Both the position numbers and the translations under genes were made by a program. Below are positions 9,212 through 20,346 of a stretch of DNA of 64,000 bases, piece after piece; the stretch's first letter is position 1, and each line of letters opens with the position of its first letter. Source of the DNA: Herbaspirillum sp. CF444 (GTDB lineage: Bacteria > Pseudomonadota > Gammaproteobacteria > Burkholderiales > Burkholderiaceae_D); the NCBI RefSeq assembly GCF_000282135.1, contig NZ_AKJW01000067.1, positions 29,203-93,202 of the forward strand. Direction: 5' to 3'. The notes below the pieces were generated by a model that saw only the letters and a list, made by a program, of their open reading frames with translations, was not told the DNA's origin and made no database searches.

Positions 9212-9478
9212 ATGACCAGCTTTCTGCGCACCAGAAAAGACCGCCATCCTAAACCGGAAAACAAAGCCCGTCTCCCCCATGAGCATGACCAGTCCGGCGA
9301 CAGCCAGCGCAGTGACATCGATCAGAAGGAGATGCGCCGCGCGTATCAAGACATCCGCGAAGGCCAGGTGGACACCGATCTGCGCGGCAGCGGCGGACTG
9401 GACGAGATCAACAAGGGCGCCGGCAAACGCGCCGGCGAAGCTCCGCGCAAGGACGATCCGTACGACAAATCGCACTGA
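9212..9478 (+). CDS. Conserved-looking hypothetical protein, 88 aa
   Basis: The ATG at 9212 follows GTGAGGA with good spacing. The product is very hydrophilic, rich in Lys/Arg/Asp/Glu, with no signal or membrane segment, and probably disordered (HPKPENKARLPHEHD, then a charged helix KEMRRAYQDIREGQVDTDLR). Codon use matches neighbours. No family is recognised; the composition resembles small stress-associated proteins, but this is only an impression. Confidence 0.6.
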   Translation: MTSFLRTRKDRHPKPENKARLPHEHDQSGDSQRSDIDQKEMRRAYQDIREGQVDTDLRGSGGLDEINKGAGKRAGEAPRKDDPYDKSH

Positions 9479-9628
9479 TGTCCTGATTGCCCGACAGGCG
9501 GCAAATCGGTAGCCTGCATTGGCAAAAAATCAAGAGGCCAGGCAGGAACCGGTCGCACCGCAGGACATTGACGATACGCCGCTCATCAGCGGCGTATTGC
9601 GTTTGTGGCCGGCATTCACAGCTGCCAT

Positions 9629-10324
9629 TTAAAGCGACGAGTCCGCGATCCACCCGCTGATGATGCCGAACAACTCCTGCGGCTTTTCCATCGGCGTCAT
9701 GTGGCCGCAATCGCGCACGATCTCGAAACGCGCCGCCGGAATGCGCTGCGCCATTTCCGCCGATTCTTCCACCGTGCGCAAACGGTCTGCATCGCTCGCC
9801 ACGATCAGCGTCGGACAGGCAATGCGATGCAGGTCGGCGTAACTGCCGTCGCGCAGCGTCGACAGCTGGCGCAGAAAAACTTCCTTGCCGTTGGCCAGCG
9901 CCATGGCTTGCAAGCGTTGCAACAAAACCTGGTCGGTCGCCCGATCGGGATGCAGCGACGACGCCAGCGCGCGCGAGGTCAGGCCCTTGAACGGCGCCTT
10001 TTCCGCCAGCGCGATCTGCGCCAGCGTGCCGGCCGATTCCTTCTCGCTTTGCGGACGCGAGGAGGTATTGAGCAAACCCAGTCCGAGCACGCGCCCGGGC
10101 GCCTTCAAGGCAATCGCCTGCGCCACGAAACCGCCCATCGAAAAACCGAACAGCACGAACTTTTCCGGCGCCGCCGACAGCACGCGATCGGCCATCGCGG
10201 AGATCGAGCCATCCAGTCCGAGATTGCCGAAATGCAGATTGCCCAGCGTGGCAAGATCGGTCCGCATGTCGTCCCACAAGGCTTCGTTCAACATGAAGCC
10301 GGGCAAAAAAACCAGGTCGCGCAT
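9629..10324 (-). CDS. Alpha/beta-hydrolase
   Basis: This 231-residue hydrolase has the nucleophile elbow LFGFSMGGFVAQAIAL (Ser in GFSMGG), the acid in ASDADRLR and a C-terminal His in DCGHMTPMEKP. The oxyanion-loop region is VFLPGFMLNEALWDDM. The start at 10324 (MRDLVFLPGF) follows a GGACAAGGAAAGAGAAA purine stretch; a longer in-frame extension overlaps the lipoprotein gene and is rejected. The family includes esterases, BioH-like and lactone hydrolases; the substrate is not evident. Confidence 0.85.
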   Translation of the reverse strand: MRDLVFLPGFMLNEALWDDMRTDLATLGNLHFGNLGLDGSISAMADRVLSAAPEKFVLFGFSMGGFVAQAIALKAPGRVLGLGLLNTSSRPQSEKESAGTLAQIALAEKAPFKGLTSRALASSLHPDRATDQVLLQRLQAMALANGKEVFLRQLSTLRDGSYADLHRIACPTLIVASDADRLRTVEESAEMAQRIPAARFEIVRDCGHMTPMEKPQELFGIISGWIADSSL

Positions 10325-10359
10325 TTTCTTTTTCTCTTTCCTTGTCCGGGATATTGCTC

Positions 10360-10812
10360 TTAGGGCTGTTCGTTTCTTGGACGACGCTGCAGCGTCATGA
10401 CTTCGCCGTCGACCGCAAACAATTGCAAGGTCTTGCCGTCGATCTTGTAGCGCTCCAGCGCCTGCAATTTGTCGAGGAAGGCCGACTCGAATTCCATCGC
10501 CTTGCCCATGCAGGCCATGCGCGTGGCGGCGGCGTGGCCTATCGTCAGACGGCTGCCGTCGCGCAGCACATACGGCGCGTTGAACCGGTTGCACCAGGCG
10601 CGACCGCTGACGCTGGCTTGCTTGCCGTTATCCTGAAAGTTCAGGATAACCGGCTCGCCATTGTCTCCATGCGGAATCTCGTGGCCGGGCCAGCTGGTCA
10701 GTTCCCATAGCGACGTGGTCAGGTCAGCGCTCGTCGTGGAAGATGAGCTTGCGCACGCCGCCAGGGCAAATGCCGCCAGTGTCGCCGCCGTGATTGCCGG
10801 ATATCGTTTCAT
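10360..10812 (-). CDS. META-domain lipoprotein (HslJ-like)
   Basis: This 150-residue protein has a lipoprotein signal peptide ending LAAFALAACASS; the Cys at position 20 would be lipidated. The mature part is a single META domain (LWELTSW..., SGRAWCNRFNAPY, RMACMGKAMEFESAFLDKLQ), like E. coli HslJ. Such proteins sit in the envelope and are often linked to heat or antibiotic stress; molecular function is unknown. It is separated by 35 bases from the hydrolase gene and may be co-transcribed with it. Confidence 0.85.
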   Translation of the reverse strand: MKRYPAITAATLAAFALAACASSSSTTSADLTTSLWELTSWPGHEIPHGDNGEPVILNFQDNGKQASVSGRAWCNRFNAPYVLRDGSRLTIGHAAATRMACMGKAMEFESAFLDKLQALERYKIDGKTLQLFAVDGEVMTLQRRPRNEQP

Positions 10813-10871
10813 GTCCCTGCGCTCCTTTCAGGATTCAGTCCGTTCACTCCAACCCGCTTATTTCAATCCGT

Positions 10872-12032
10872 TTATTCCAGCCATTTTGCGCGGCTAGCCG
10901 CCAGCGCCACCGCGAAACACAGCACGCCGATGAATCCCAGCGCCGCCTGCAAGCCGAAGCCGTGCGCCAGAAAACCCACAACCGGCGGGCCGATCAGGCT
11001 GCCGCTGTAGCCGAGCGTGGCCACGCCCGCCAGCGCGATCGCACCATGCCGGCCCGCCGCGCTGAACACAAAAGGAAACACCATCGCCACGCCGCTGCCG
11101 GCAATCGCAAAACCGAGAATCGCCAGCGGAATGTCCGGCGCCGCCACGGCGAGAAACACCCCGACGCTAGCCAGCAGCGAACCGAAGCCGACCACCTTGC
11201 GCGCGCCCCAGCGCTCTTTGAAGCGATCGCCGACCAGCCGCGCCAGCAGCATCATGCCGGCGAACGCGGCATACGCCAGCGGCGCGCCGCCGTCGCCCGC
11301 GCCCATGTGATCCTTCATGTACAGGCCGCTCCAGTCGGCGATCGATCCCTCGACGATGGCGCCGCAAAAGCCGATCAGTCCCAGCGCCACCAGATGGCCG
11401 TGCGGGATGGCGAATATCTTGCGGTCCGCACTCGGTTCCGGCCGGTCATTAGGCAGGGCCTTGTAACCCCAGCGCAGCGGCGCCAGGAAAAGCAGGCTCA
11501 ACGCCAGGAAATGCCACAGCGGCGCAATCTCAAAGGATGCTACCGCGCTGCCGAGCAAGGCCCCGCTGAAGGTGCCCACGCAAAACCACGCGTGCAGCAG
11601 CGACATGATGGAGCGACCGGCTTTTTTCTCGGCCACCGCACCCAGTGCGTTGATGGCGACGTCAAAGCAGCTGGACGCCGCACCGTACACCATGCTGAAC
11701 AGCATCAGCACCGGCAGGCCGGGCGCACAGCCGATGGCCGGCAGCGACAACAACAGCATCAGTCCCGCATACCAGGCCGTGCGGCGCGCGCCGTAATGCG
11801 CGTTAAGCCACGCCGCCAGCGGAAACGAACCGACGGCGCCGATGCCGCCGCACAGCAGCACCAGGCTCAGGGTGGCGGCATCGAGTTGCAAGTTGTCGCG
11901 GATCGACGGGATGCGCGCGGCCCAGCTGGCATACAGCAAGCCCAGCAGGAAAAAGAAAAACGGAATGGCGATCTGCCGCCATCGCACGCGCAACGCCGAA
12001 GCGCCGAGACTTTCAGTCAGGTCGGTTGTCAT
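10872..12032 (-). CDS. MFS transporter, YbjJ-like
   Basis: This 386-residue inner-membrane carrier has about 12 hydrophobic segments. It opens FFFFLLGLLYASWAARIPSIRDNLQL, very like E. coli YbjJ (LLMASWATRTPAIRD). The inter-helix loop SMVYGAASSCFDVAINALGAVAEKKAGRSIMSLLHAWF is also of that type. YbjJ relatives are putative sugar or drug carriers without an assigned substrate. It is transcribed divergently from the HD-GYP gene at 12160. Confidence 0.85.
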   Translation of the reverse strand: MTTDLTESLGASALRVRWRQIAIPFFFFLLGLLYASWAARIPSIRDNLQLDAATLSLVLLCGGIGAVGSFPLAAWLNAHYGARRTAWYAGLMLLLSLPAIGCAPGLPVLMLFSMVYGAASSCFDVAINALGAVAEKKAGRSIMSLLHAWFCVGTFSGALLGSAVASFEIAPLWHFLALSLLFLAPLRWGYKALPNDRPEPSADRKIFAIPHGHLVALGLIGFCGAIVEGSIADWSGLYMKDHMGAGDGGAPLAYAAFAGMMLLARLVGDRFKERWGARKVVGFGSLLASVGVFLAVAAPDIPLAILGFAIAGSGVAMVFPFVFSAAGRHGAIALAGVATLGYSGSLIGPPVVGFLAHGFGLQAALGFIGVLCFAVALAASRAKWLE

Positions 12033-12159
12033 GCAGTCAAGAGAGGAATAAACTTCTGTCAGCCGTCATTATCTCGCATCCGCCGACATCGCTTTTGCAT
12101 TCCGTGCGATTTCGTACCATCCCGATGATGTTTTTTCATTGCGCCCGCCGTAACTTGCC

Positions 12160-12855
12160 ATGTCTTCCCATGACTTGCCACCCGGCGCCGTTCCGTTTTT
12201 TTGCATGACCGTCTCCACTGATCCGAACCTCCTCCCCACGCTGAAGCTTGAGCGCCAGGCCATCGATGCACTGCTGGCGCTGCAACACCTGATCGACGAC
12301 TACACGCCGCGGCACGAAAGCCGCGTCGCCGACCTGGCGCTGCGCATCGGCCGGCAACTGCAACTGAGCGAAGCACGACTGGAAGCCCTCCACCTGGCCG
12401 CGCGCGTGCACGACATCGGCAAGGTCGACATCCCGCTGGACATCCTCAACAAACCCGGCAAGCTCAGCGATGCCGAATTTGCACTGATCCAGACCCACGC
12501 ACAGACCAGTTACGACGTGCTGAGCCGCATTTCGTTCACGCTGCCGGTCGCCGAGATCGTCTACGCCCACCATGAATACCTCGACGGCTCCGGCTATCCG
12601 CGCGGCTTGCACGGCGATCAAATCATGCTGGAGTCGCGCATCCTGACCGTGGCCGACATTGTCGAATCGATGTCGGAAGACCGGCCCTATCGCAAGAGCC
12701 TAGGTATGGCCGCCGCGCTCGACGAGATCCGCCGCCTGCGCGGCACGCGCCTGGATCCGGCGGTGGTCGACGCCTGCCTGCTGCTGTGCACCGAGTCTTG
12801 TTGCGGCACTCAGGCAGAGCCGCAACAAGGCTCGGCGCAATCCGCTACACTCTGA
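12160..12855 (+). CDS. Stand-alone HD-GYP-type phosphohydrolase
   Basis: This 231-residue protein is an HD domain with the features of HD-GYP cyclic-di-GMP phosphodiesterases: HDIGKVDIP at about 85-93, YAHHEYLDGSGYPRGL at about 130-145 and ADIVESMSEDRPYRK. It lacks any receiver or sensor domain, so it is a bare catalytic module. The start is uncertain: ATG at 12160 or at 12205, neither with a clear ribosome site. If active it would oppose the GGDEF cyclase encoded at 32934. Confidence 0.82.
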   Translation: MSSHDLPPGAVPFFCMTVSTDPNLLPTLKLERQAIDALLALQHLIDDYTPRHESRVADLALRIGRQLQLSEARLEALHLAARVHDIGKVDIPLDILNKPGKLSDAEFALIQTHAQTSYDVLSRISFTLPVAEIVYAHHEYLDGSGYPRGLHGDQIMLESRILTVADIVESMSEDRPYRKSLGMAAALDEIRRLRGTRLDPAVVDACLLLCTESCCGTQAEPQQGSAQSATL

Positions 12856-12943
12856 GCAGAGCCGGGGACGGCATTGCATCGTCCTCCGCATCCATCATAA
12901 GAAACCAGATGGCAACCAGCCGTCGATGCTCAAGAGACAAGCC

Positions 12944-14200
12944 ATGCCCGATCCGACTGCCGCCTCCGACGAGGGGCGCAAACTCCCCCACACTCATCAT
13001 GACTTCATTACGCGCCATCCGCTGCTGACCGCGCTGGCCCTGTCGCTGGGCACCGCCATCGCGCTCGGCGTGGCGCGCTTCTCTTATGCATTGTTGCTGT
13101 CGCCGATGCGCACAGACCTCGGCTGGCCCTATCTGATCGCCGGCGGCATGAACACCGGCAACGCGCTCGGCTATCTGCTCGGCGCACTCATTACGCCGTC
13201 GCTGGCGCGCCGCTTCGGTTCGCACAAGATGCTGGTCGGCGGCGCGCTGGCGACGGCATTCTTCATCGTCCTGTCGGGCTTGTTCATCGATACCGCGACC
13301 TTGCTGTTCCTGCGCATCGTGACCGGCGCGGTCAGCGCCTTCATCTTCATTTCGGGCGGCATCCTGGCGACGCGACTGGCGGCGCTGCATCCGCAACGCG
13401 CGGGATTTCTGCTGGGCGTGTTCTACGGCGGCAGCGGCATCGGCATCGTGATCTCGGCCTGGCTGGTGCCGCTGACGATTGCCGCCGCCAACGCGTATGG
13501 CGTTGCGCACAGCTGGCAATGGGCGTGGCTGGCGATGGGGATCCTGAGCCTGGTCGCCACGGCCTTCATGACGCCGCCGGCGCTACGCATCCCCGATCTG
13601 CCGCCGCAAGTGCGCGGCGCGGGACGGGTACGGCTACGCACACTCGGATTCAGCCTGACGAGTTATTTCATGTTCGGTTTGGGCTATATCGGATACATGA
13701 CCTTCGTCATCGCGTTGCTGAAGGAGCAAGGCATGTCGGCCGGCATGATCACGCTGTTCTACACGCTGCTGGGTGTCGCGGTGGTGGCATCGTCGCGCCT
13801 GTGGGCCGGCATGCTGGACAAGTTCAAAGGCGGCGAATCGCTGGCCATCCTCAACGCGCTATTGAGCATCGCCACGCTGCTGCCGGCGGTGACGGCGGCA
13901 CCGGTGGCGGTGTTCATTTCCGGATTGATGTTCGGCGGCGTGTTTCTGTCTGCCGTCGCGTCAACCACGGCGCTGGTGCGACACAATCTGCCGCCGGCCA
14001 GCTGGTCGGTCGGCATCAGTGCGTTCACGATCGTGTTTGCGGCCGGACAGATCGTCGGCCCGAGCATCGTCGGCTGGATCGCCGACCGCAGCGGCGGCCT
14101 GCAGCAAGGCCTGATGTTCTCTGCGGCGGCCTTGCTGATCGGGGCGCTGCTGGCGTGGCGCCAGCACCCCCTGTCGTCAGCCCAGGTGCTTGCGCAATGA
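12944..14200 (+). CDS. YbfB/YjiJ-family MFS transporter
   Basis: This 418-residue membrane carrier has about 12 hydrophobic segments. The first, [31 protein letters not shown], followed by [20 protein letters not shown], is diagnostic of the YbfB/YjiJ family. The substrate is unknown. The ATG at 12944 has AAGAGA upstream; ATG at 12926 is an alternative. Its 3' end runs 24 bases into the convergent hisC gene, so the two stop regions overlap on opposite strands. Confidence 0.85.
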   Translation: MPDPTAASDEGRKLPHTHHDFITRHPLLTALALSLGTAIALGVARFSYALLLSPMRTDLGWPYLIAGGMNTGNALGYLLGALITPSLARRFGSHKMLVGGALATAFFIVLSGLFIDTATLLFLRIVTGAVSAFIFISGGILATRLAALHPQRAGFLLGVFYGGSGIGIVISAWLVPLTIAAANAYGVAHSWQWAWLAMGILSLVATAFMTPPALRIPDLPPQVRGAGRVRLRTLGFSLTSYFMFGLGYIGYMTFVIALLKEQGMSAGMITLFYTLLGVAVVASSRLWAGMLDKFKGGESLAILNALLSIATLLPAVTAAPVAVFISGLMFGGVFLSAVASTTALVRHNLPPASWSVGISAFTIVFAAGQIVGPSIVGWIADRSGGLQQGLMFSAAALLIGALLAWRQHPLSSAQVLAQ

Positions 14201-15244
14201 TGTAATCAGCGTCCCGCACGCGTCGTCGGTGCCGACGGTGATGCGCAGGAACTGATTGATGCGCGCGCTGGTGAAGTGACGCACGATGATGCCGTCGCCG
14301 CGCAGCAATGCCGCCAGTCCCGCCGCGTCGTGTTGCGGATGACGAGCGAACACGAAGTTGGCCGCCGACGGCAGCACCTCGAAACCGAGCGCCGTCAACT
14401 CCGCCACCATTTTTCCGCGGCTGGCGATGACCGCCTTGCGGGTCCGGTCGAAATGTTCGTCGTCTTCCATTGCAACCGTCGCGCCGACGATCGCGATGCG
14501 ATCCAGCGGGTAGGAATTGAAACTGTTCTTGACGCGTTCCAGTGCGCCGATCAGATCGGCGTGGCCCACCGCAAAGCCGACGCGCAAGCCCGCCAGCGAA
14601 CGCGACTTGGACAGCGTCTGCACCACCAGCAGGTTGGGATAACGCGCCACCAGAGCGATGGCGCTATCGCCGCCGAAATCGATATACGCTTCGTCGACGA
14701 TCACCACGCGATCCGGATTGCCCGCCAGCATGCGCTCAATGGCGTCGAGCGCCAACAGGCAGCCGGTCGGCGCATTCGGGTTCGGGAAAATGATGCCGCC
14801 GATGGCGGCGCCATGGCCGAGGTAGTCCTCGACACGGATAGTAAAGTCGTCCGCCAGCGGCACCGCGCGATAGGCCACTTCATACAGGCCGGCGTAGGTC
14901 GGATAGAAGCTGTAGGTGATGTCCGGGAACAGGATCGGCGCGCCATGCTTGAGCAATGCCTGGAAAGCATGCGCCAGCACCTCGTCCGAACCATTGCCCA
15001 CAAACACTTGTGCCGGCGACAAGCCGTGGCGCCTGGCGATCGCCAGTTTCAGCGGTTCGGCATCGGGATTCGGATACAGGCGCAGGTTGTCGCCGACTTC
15101 CTGCGCCATCGCAGCGATCGCCTTGGGCGAGGGGCCGTAGGGATTTTCGTTGGTGTTGAGCTTGACCAGATTGCTGATCTTGGGCTGTTCGCCGGGAGTG
15201 TAAGGCGTCAGGCGGCTGACGATGGGGCTCCAGAATTTGCTCAT
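14177..15244 (-). CDS. hisC: Histidinol-phosphate aminotransferase
   Basis: This 355-residue PLP enzyme transaminates imidazole-acetol phosphate in histidine synthesis. The typical N-terminus [13 protein letters not shown] is present. The PLP-contacting stretches are [15 protein letters not shown] and [16 protein letters not shown], where the Lys of SKSRSLAG is the Schiff-base residue. Length is normal. It is not next to other his genes here, so it may be a second copy or one acting on aromatic amino acids. It overlaps the convergent MFS gene by 24 bases. Confidence 0.92.
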   Translation of the reverse strand: MSKFWSPIVSRLTPYTPGEQPKISNLVKLNTNENPYGPSPKAIAAMAQEVGDNLRLYPNPDAEPLKLAIARRHGLSPAQVFVGNGSDEVLAHAFQALLKHGAPILFPDITYSFYPTYAGLYEVAYRAVPLADDFTIRVEDYLGHGAAIGGIIFPNPNAPTGCLLALDAIERMLAGNPDRVVIVDEAYIDFGGDSAIALVARYPNLLVVQTLSKSRSLAGLRVGFAVGHADLIGALERVKNSFNSYPLDRIAIVGATVAMEDDEHFDRTRKAVIASRGKMVAELTALGFEVLPSAANFVFARHPQHDAAGLAALLRGDGIIVRHFTSARINQFLRITVGTDDACGTLITSLRKHLG

Positions 15245-15465
15245 GGGAATGATTTTCGGAAGATTCTACGTAAAGTTCTGCGGGAAAGCGTCTATGGTAA
15301 CAAACCCCGGCCGGCGGCGCGGCACAGATAAAGCGGACAGTAACGCAAACCACGTCAACTGAGGCCCTTGCTTGCGCATTAATGGCATGCGCAAGGAGGG
15401 TTGCGCAGGTTCCCGGCGGCAATGCCGGTCAATTCCATCATGACAAATCTATAAAGAGTACTCGC

Positions 15466-16044
15466 ATGGCTGAAGAATTCGAAGTCCCAAGTCCGCATGA
15501 ACATCATCTGGAACACGTCACCGAACACGCACACGAGAGCGGCGACAACTTTGCCGGCAAGATCGCCGTCATGACCGCGATCATGGCGACCGTCGGCGCG
15601 CTGTTCAGTTACCAGGCCGGCTCCACCGAGAGCGCCGCCGCCATGAACAAGAACAACGCCGCCATCAAGAAGACCGAAGCGGCCAACCAGTGGAATTATT
15701 ACCAGGCCAAATCCAGCCGCCAGAACCTGGCCGAACTGGCTGCGACCATCCCCGGCGTCGATGCGGCGAAATACACTGCCGCGGCGGAACGCTACAAGTC
15801 GGAAAAGGAAGACATCCGCAAGGCCGCCGAAAAGCTGGAAGCAGAATCCAAGGAATGGGACGAACTGTCCGAAGTCAAACTGCACCAGCACCACCGCTGG
15901 GCGCAGGCCATGACGGCCATCCAGATCGCCATCTCGCTGGCGGCGATCACGCTGCTCACGCGCAAAAATTGGTTGAAGCGCATCTCCTACACCGCAGCGG
16001 GCGCCAGCGTCGTGCTCGGTACGCTGGCGGCGATGCATATCTGA
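15466..16044 (+). CDS. DUF4337-family membrane protein
   Basis: This 192-residue protein starts with a His/Glu-rich cytoplasmic segment (HEHHLEHVTEHAHES). It then has a hydrophobic helix (IAVMTAIMATVGALFSYQAG), a charged coiled-coil-like middle (AAERYKSEKEDIRKAAEKLEAESKEWDEL) and two closing hydrophobic segments. This layout and the TAIMATVGALFSYQAG / NKNNAAIKKTEAANQWNYYQAKS motifs match DUF4337, a family of unknown function. The start ATG follows AAAGAGTACTCGC. Confidence 0.8.
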   Translation: MAEEFEVPSPHEHHLEHVTEHAHESGDNFAGKIAVMTAIMATVGALFSYQAGSTESAAAMNKNNAAIKKTEAANQWNYYQAKSSRQNLAELAATIPGVDAAKYTAAAERYKSEKEDIRKAAEKLEAESKEWDELSEVKLHQHHRWAQAMTAIQIAISLAAITLLTRKNWLKRISYTAAGASVVLGTLAAMHI

Positions 16045-16100
16045 TTGAAAATCACCGGCACGCATTTCATCAAAAGGTGAGTGCGTGATGGCAAACAGGT

Positions 16101-16691
16101 TCAGGTTTTTGCTTCGATGTGATAGGTGCCCCACGGGCACAAGGCAAAACGCGCGCTGATCGGCTTTGCCATGATGTCCGGAAAAGCGTCGGCGTCGAAG
16201 ACCGCCCACAACGGCCCCAACCCGCCCAGCGGAATCGGCTTGCCGTCCAGATGCGTGGCGACGATGAAGCGATACTTGCGGATATCGGCCATCGTCACCT
16301 GCACCGCGTAGCCGTCGACGGCGCGCAGCAGAACGTCGCCGACCGCAGCCGCGCCGGCGGCATGCATCACCTCGCTCAGCAAGGGGCCGCTCAGCACATG
16401 CTGCTTGCCGTCGTATTCCAGCGTGGGCCTGATGCTTGTCTGCGGCAAGGCGCTCAACGCGGCGAAGTCGAAGGTGTGGGCACGGTTGAACTGCAGCTTC
16501 TGCTTGGCCATCATCTGATCCAATGCCGGATCGAGCGCGCCGCGATTGCCTGTGCCGATGGCGCCGGTGACGGTCAGCAGCACCGGACCGGATTCCGTGC
16601 TGCCGACACAGGCGGCCTGCTTCTTGTTTGCGGCGATGGCAACGCTGCTCATGCCGAGCAGCCCGGCGGCGAGAAATTGTCGTTTCTTCAT
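16101..16691 (-). CDS. Exported protein with molybdopterin-oxidoreductase-like fold
   Basis: This 196-residue protein has a signal peptide (MKKRQFLAAGLLGMSSVAIAA). It is followed by a domain resembling the sulfite-oxidase/YedY pterin-binding fold, as seen in LLTVTGAIGTGNRG, HTFDFAALSALPQTSI, LSGPLLSEVMHAAGAAA and LLRAVDGYAVQVTMADIRKY. I see no Cys at the position used to ligate molybdenum, so it may have the fold without the cofactor. The ATG at 16691 starts the signal peptide; the longer reading frame to 16760 would add an implausible N-terminus. Confidence 0.65.
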   Translation of the reverse strand: MKKRQFLAAGLLGMSSVAIAANKKQAACVGSTESGPVLLTVTGAIGTGNRGALDPALDQMMAKQKLQFNRAHTFDFAALSALPQTSIRPTLEYDGKQHVLSGPLLSEVMHAAGAAAVGDVLLRAVDGYAVQVTMADIRKYRFIVATHLDGKPIPLGGLGPLWAVFDADAFPDIMAKPISARFALCPWGTYHIEAKT

Positions 16692-16757
16692 TGTCGGTCT
16701 TTCTCTTTTGTACCAGCGATGAAGCGCATGATGCACGATAAATGCCCATGCCGGATA

Positions 16758-16790
16758 CAAAAAAAGCGGACCGCGGTCCGCCTTTTATTT
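16758..16790. terminator. Palindromic bidirectional terminator
   Basis: GCGGACCGCGGTCCGC (16766-16781) is a perfect 16-base palindrome, flanked by a run of A on the left and TTTTATTT on the right. On the minus strand it ends transcription of the small lipoprotein gene (16823-17104) before the next minus-strand gene. Confidence 0.8.
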
Positions 16791-16822
16791 CTGCCGACTC
16801 CTATCGCCAGCCTGCGGCTTCC

Positions 16823-17104
16823 TCATCCCACGCATCTGAACATCACCACGCTGCGCGACGGCCGCACGCCGAAGACACCGTCGGAAGTTTCAGCGCCGGT
16901 CAACTGCATGCGCTTGCCGCGTTCCTTGCAATAGGCATCGGCGTTGAGGACGGCGCTCGCGGCGGCACCATCGTTGCCGTTCAGGCGCGACTGTCCGGTG
17001 ACCATGTAGGTATCGCGATCGAGCTGCTGAATGGCGCCGCCGGAGGAGCAAGCCGACAACAGAACCGGCAGGAAGAATCCAAGATACAAGCGATGCGGCT
17101 TCAC
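16823..17104 (-). CDS. Small lipoprotein, 93 aa
   Basis: The N-terminus (KPHRLYLGFFLPVLLSAC) is a lipoprotein signal with lipobox LSAC. The mature part of about 75 residues (GGAIQQLDRDTYMVTGQSRLNGNDGAAASAVLNADAYC...) has two further Cys and ends VVMFRCVG. A GTG start at 17104 with AGGGGG just upstream best fits the signal peptide; the TTG at 17152 would lengthen it unnaturally. No named family is recognised; it looks like a periplasmic-facing small envelope protein. Confidence 0.68.
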   Translation of the reverse strand: MKPHRLYLGFFLPVLLSACSSGGAIQQLDRDTYMVTGQSRLNGNDGAAASAVLNADAYCKERGKRMQLTGAETSDGVFGVRPSRSVVMFRCVG

Positions 17105-17225
17105 GTGCCCCCTGACAAAACAAAGCGATGGAACCGCAAGGCTAGCGCACAAATTGCCGTCACGCCTGGATGTAAAGAGCGGCGTTACATTGCCTTTACA
17201 AGATGCCGGCGGCGACGCCGCGACG

Positions 17226-18377
17226 TCATTCTGCGGTATGGCTTTTCAGCGCGACCCATCGTTGATTCTGCACTTCGTAAATGGTGAATGACGGGTTTCT
17301 CAGGTTGCCTGCCGCGTCGAACGAGATCGTCCCGGTCAGACCGCGATACTGAATCCGATGCAGGACGTCGACCACTTTTCTGGCATCCAGCGAATTGGCT
17401 TGCCGTATCGCGGCGATCAGCACCTGTGCGGCATCGTAGGCGAATGGCGTCATGCCATACACGTTGAAATCAAAACGTTGCGTGTAAGCGGCTTCGAATT
17501 TTCTCCAGCCGGGCATCTTGTTGAACGGCAGGCCGGCCTCCAGGGAAAACGTGCCGTTGGCAGCCGCTCCGGTCGAGATGAGGAAGGACGAACCGACAAC
17601 GCCGCTCAGCGACGTGACCAGCTTGGTCTTCATTTCCAGGCGCCGCATATTTTTCGTCAACATGCTGGTCTGCGAGGTATAGCCGCCAAAAAAGATGAGG
17701 TCGATGTCCTGCGCCTTGAGACGCAGGAGGATCTTGTCGAAATCGCTGTCCGTCTGCGTCACCGTATCGTGGCTGACGATCGTCGCGCCATTTTTTGCCG
17801 CCACGTCGATGAAATGCGCGGCGGCGCCGACGCCGAACAGGGTGCCGTTGTCGATGACGGCAATACGGCTGGCGCGCAGATCATCGGTGACATAGTCGGC
17901 CAGGAAATGGATGGCTTCGCTGTCGCCACCCAAGGTGCGGAATGTCGTGCGATAGCCCATCTCGGTGAACTTGCGCGTGGTCGCGGCGGGAGAAATTTGT
18001 GCGATGCCCGCCGTGGCGTAAATCTTTGCGCTCGCCACGCTGGTGGTGCTGTTGGCCCCGCCGATGACGCCGATCACGCCGGCCCGCACAAGGATATTGG
18101 CAACGTGCCGTGCACGATCCGGGTCGCCCTGGTCATCCACGCGGACCAACCGGAACAGCACGTGCTTGCCGTTGATTTTATAAGGATGGTGATTGGCTGC
18201 CGCGATGGCCAGTTCTGCCGCGTTCGCCATGCTCTTGCCAAAGGTTTCCGAGATGCCGCTGAGCGAACCGGCGAATCCGATCAATACTGTCTGAGAACCT
18301 TCCGCGCATGCGTGTGCGGAGACGGAAAACAATACAATGAATATCCCCGCCCTGTAAAAGCGGCTCAAAAAAGGCAT
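17226..18377 (-). CDS. Branched-chain-amino-acid-type periplasmic binding protein
   Basis: This 383-residue type-1 periplasmic binding protein (LivJ/UrtA-like) has a signal peptide (MPFLSRFYRAGIFIVLFSVSAHACA). Its typical ligand-fold start is VLIGFAGSLSGISETFGKSMANAAELAIAAAN, and it contains GVIGGANSTTS and LIFFGGYTSQ. The ATG at 18377 follows GGAGGAGAG, a very strong ribosome site. No permease or ATPase gene is adjacent, so it is an orphan binding protein. It may share a transporter encoded elsewhere or act as a sensor component. Confidence 0.85.
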   Translation of the reverse strand: MPFLSRFYRAGIFIVLFSVSAHACAEGSQTVLIGFAGSLSGISETFGKSMANAAELAIAAANHHPYKINGKHVLFRLVRVDDQGDPDRARHVANILVRAGVIGVIGGANSTTSVASAKIYATAGIAQISPAATTRKFTEMGYRTTFRTLGGDSEAIHFLADYVTDDLRASRIAVIDNGTLFGVGAAAHFIDVAAKNGATIVSHDTVTQTDSDFDKILLRLKAQDIDLIFFGGYTSQTSMLTKNMRRLEMKTKLVTSLSGVVGSSFLISTGAAANGTFSLEAGLPFNKMPGWRKFEAAYTQRFDFNVYGMTPFAYDAAQVLIAAIRQANSLDARKVVDVLHRIQYRGLTGTISFDAAGNLRNPSFTIYEVQNQRWVALKSHTAE

Positions 18378-18507
18378 CTCTCCTCCGCAAAGTTTTTTCG
18401 TGACCAAAATGACTCCTCTTATACCTCACGGCAACCTCGGTCACGATCAAAAAAATACGAAATCAGAGCACCATTACAAACTGTCACAGAAACAATACTC
18501 ACAAGCA

Positions 18508-18533
18508 ACAACGCCCCGAAGACGGGGCGTTGT
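18508..18533 (-). terminator. Hairpin downstream of ettA
   Basis: ACAACGCCCCG, loop AAGA, CGGGGCGTTGT forms a perfect 11-bp stem 77 bases after the ettA stop. It has no T-run on the minus strand, so it could also act as an RNA stabiliser. Confidence 0.6.
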
Positions 18534-18609
18534 GAGCTGCTGTTGCATGGTGTTGCCATGCATTGCCATGTAGTGCCACCCGCCATGCAGCGCATGACAG
18601 GTGCGCCGG

Positions 18610-20277
<1,668 letters not shown>

Positions 20278-20346
20278 GTTTGGATGCCAGTAATGAGGGT
20301 AAGAATGCTTGCGGAATACCGTGATTGCAGCTGAACGCCCGGGAGC

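Noticed and set aside
10325..10594. Longer N-terminus for the alpha/beta-hydrolase
   Set aside because: It overlaps the META lipoprotein gene and adds an Arg/His-rich stretch; MRDLVFLPGF is the natural fold start.
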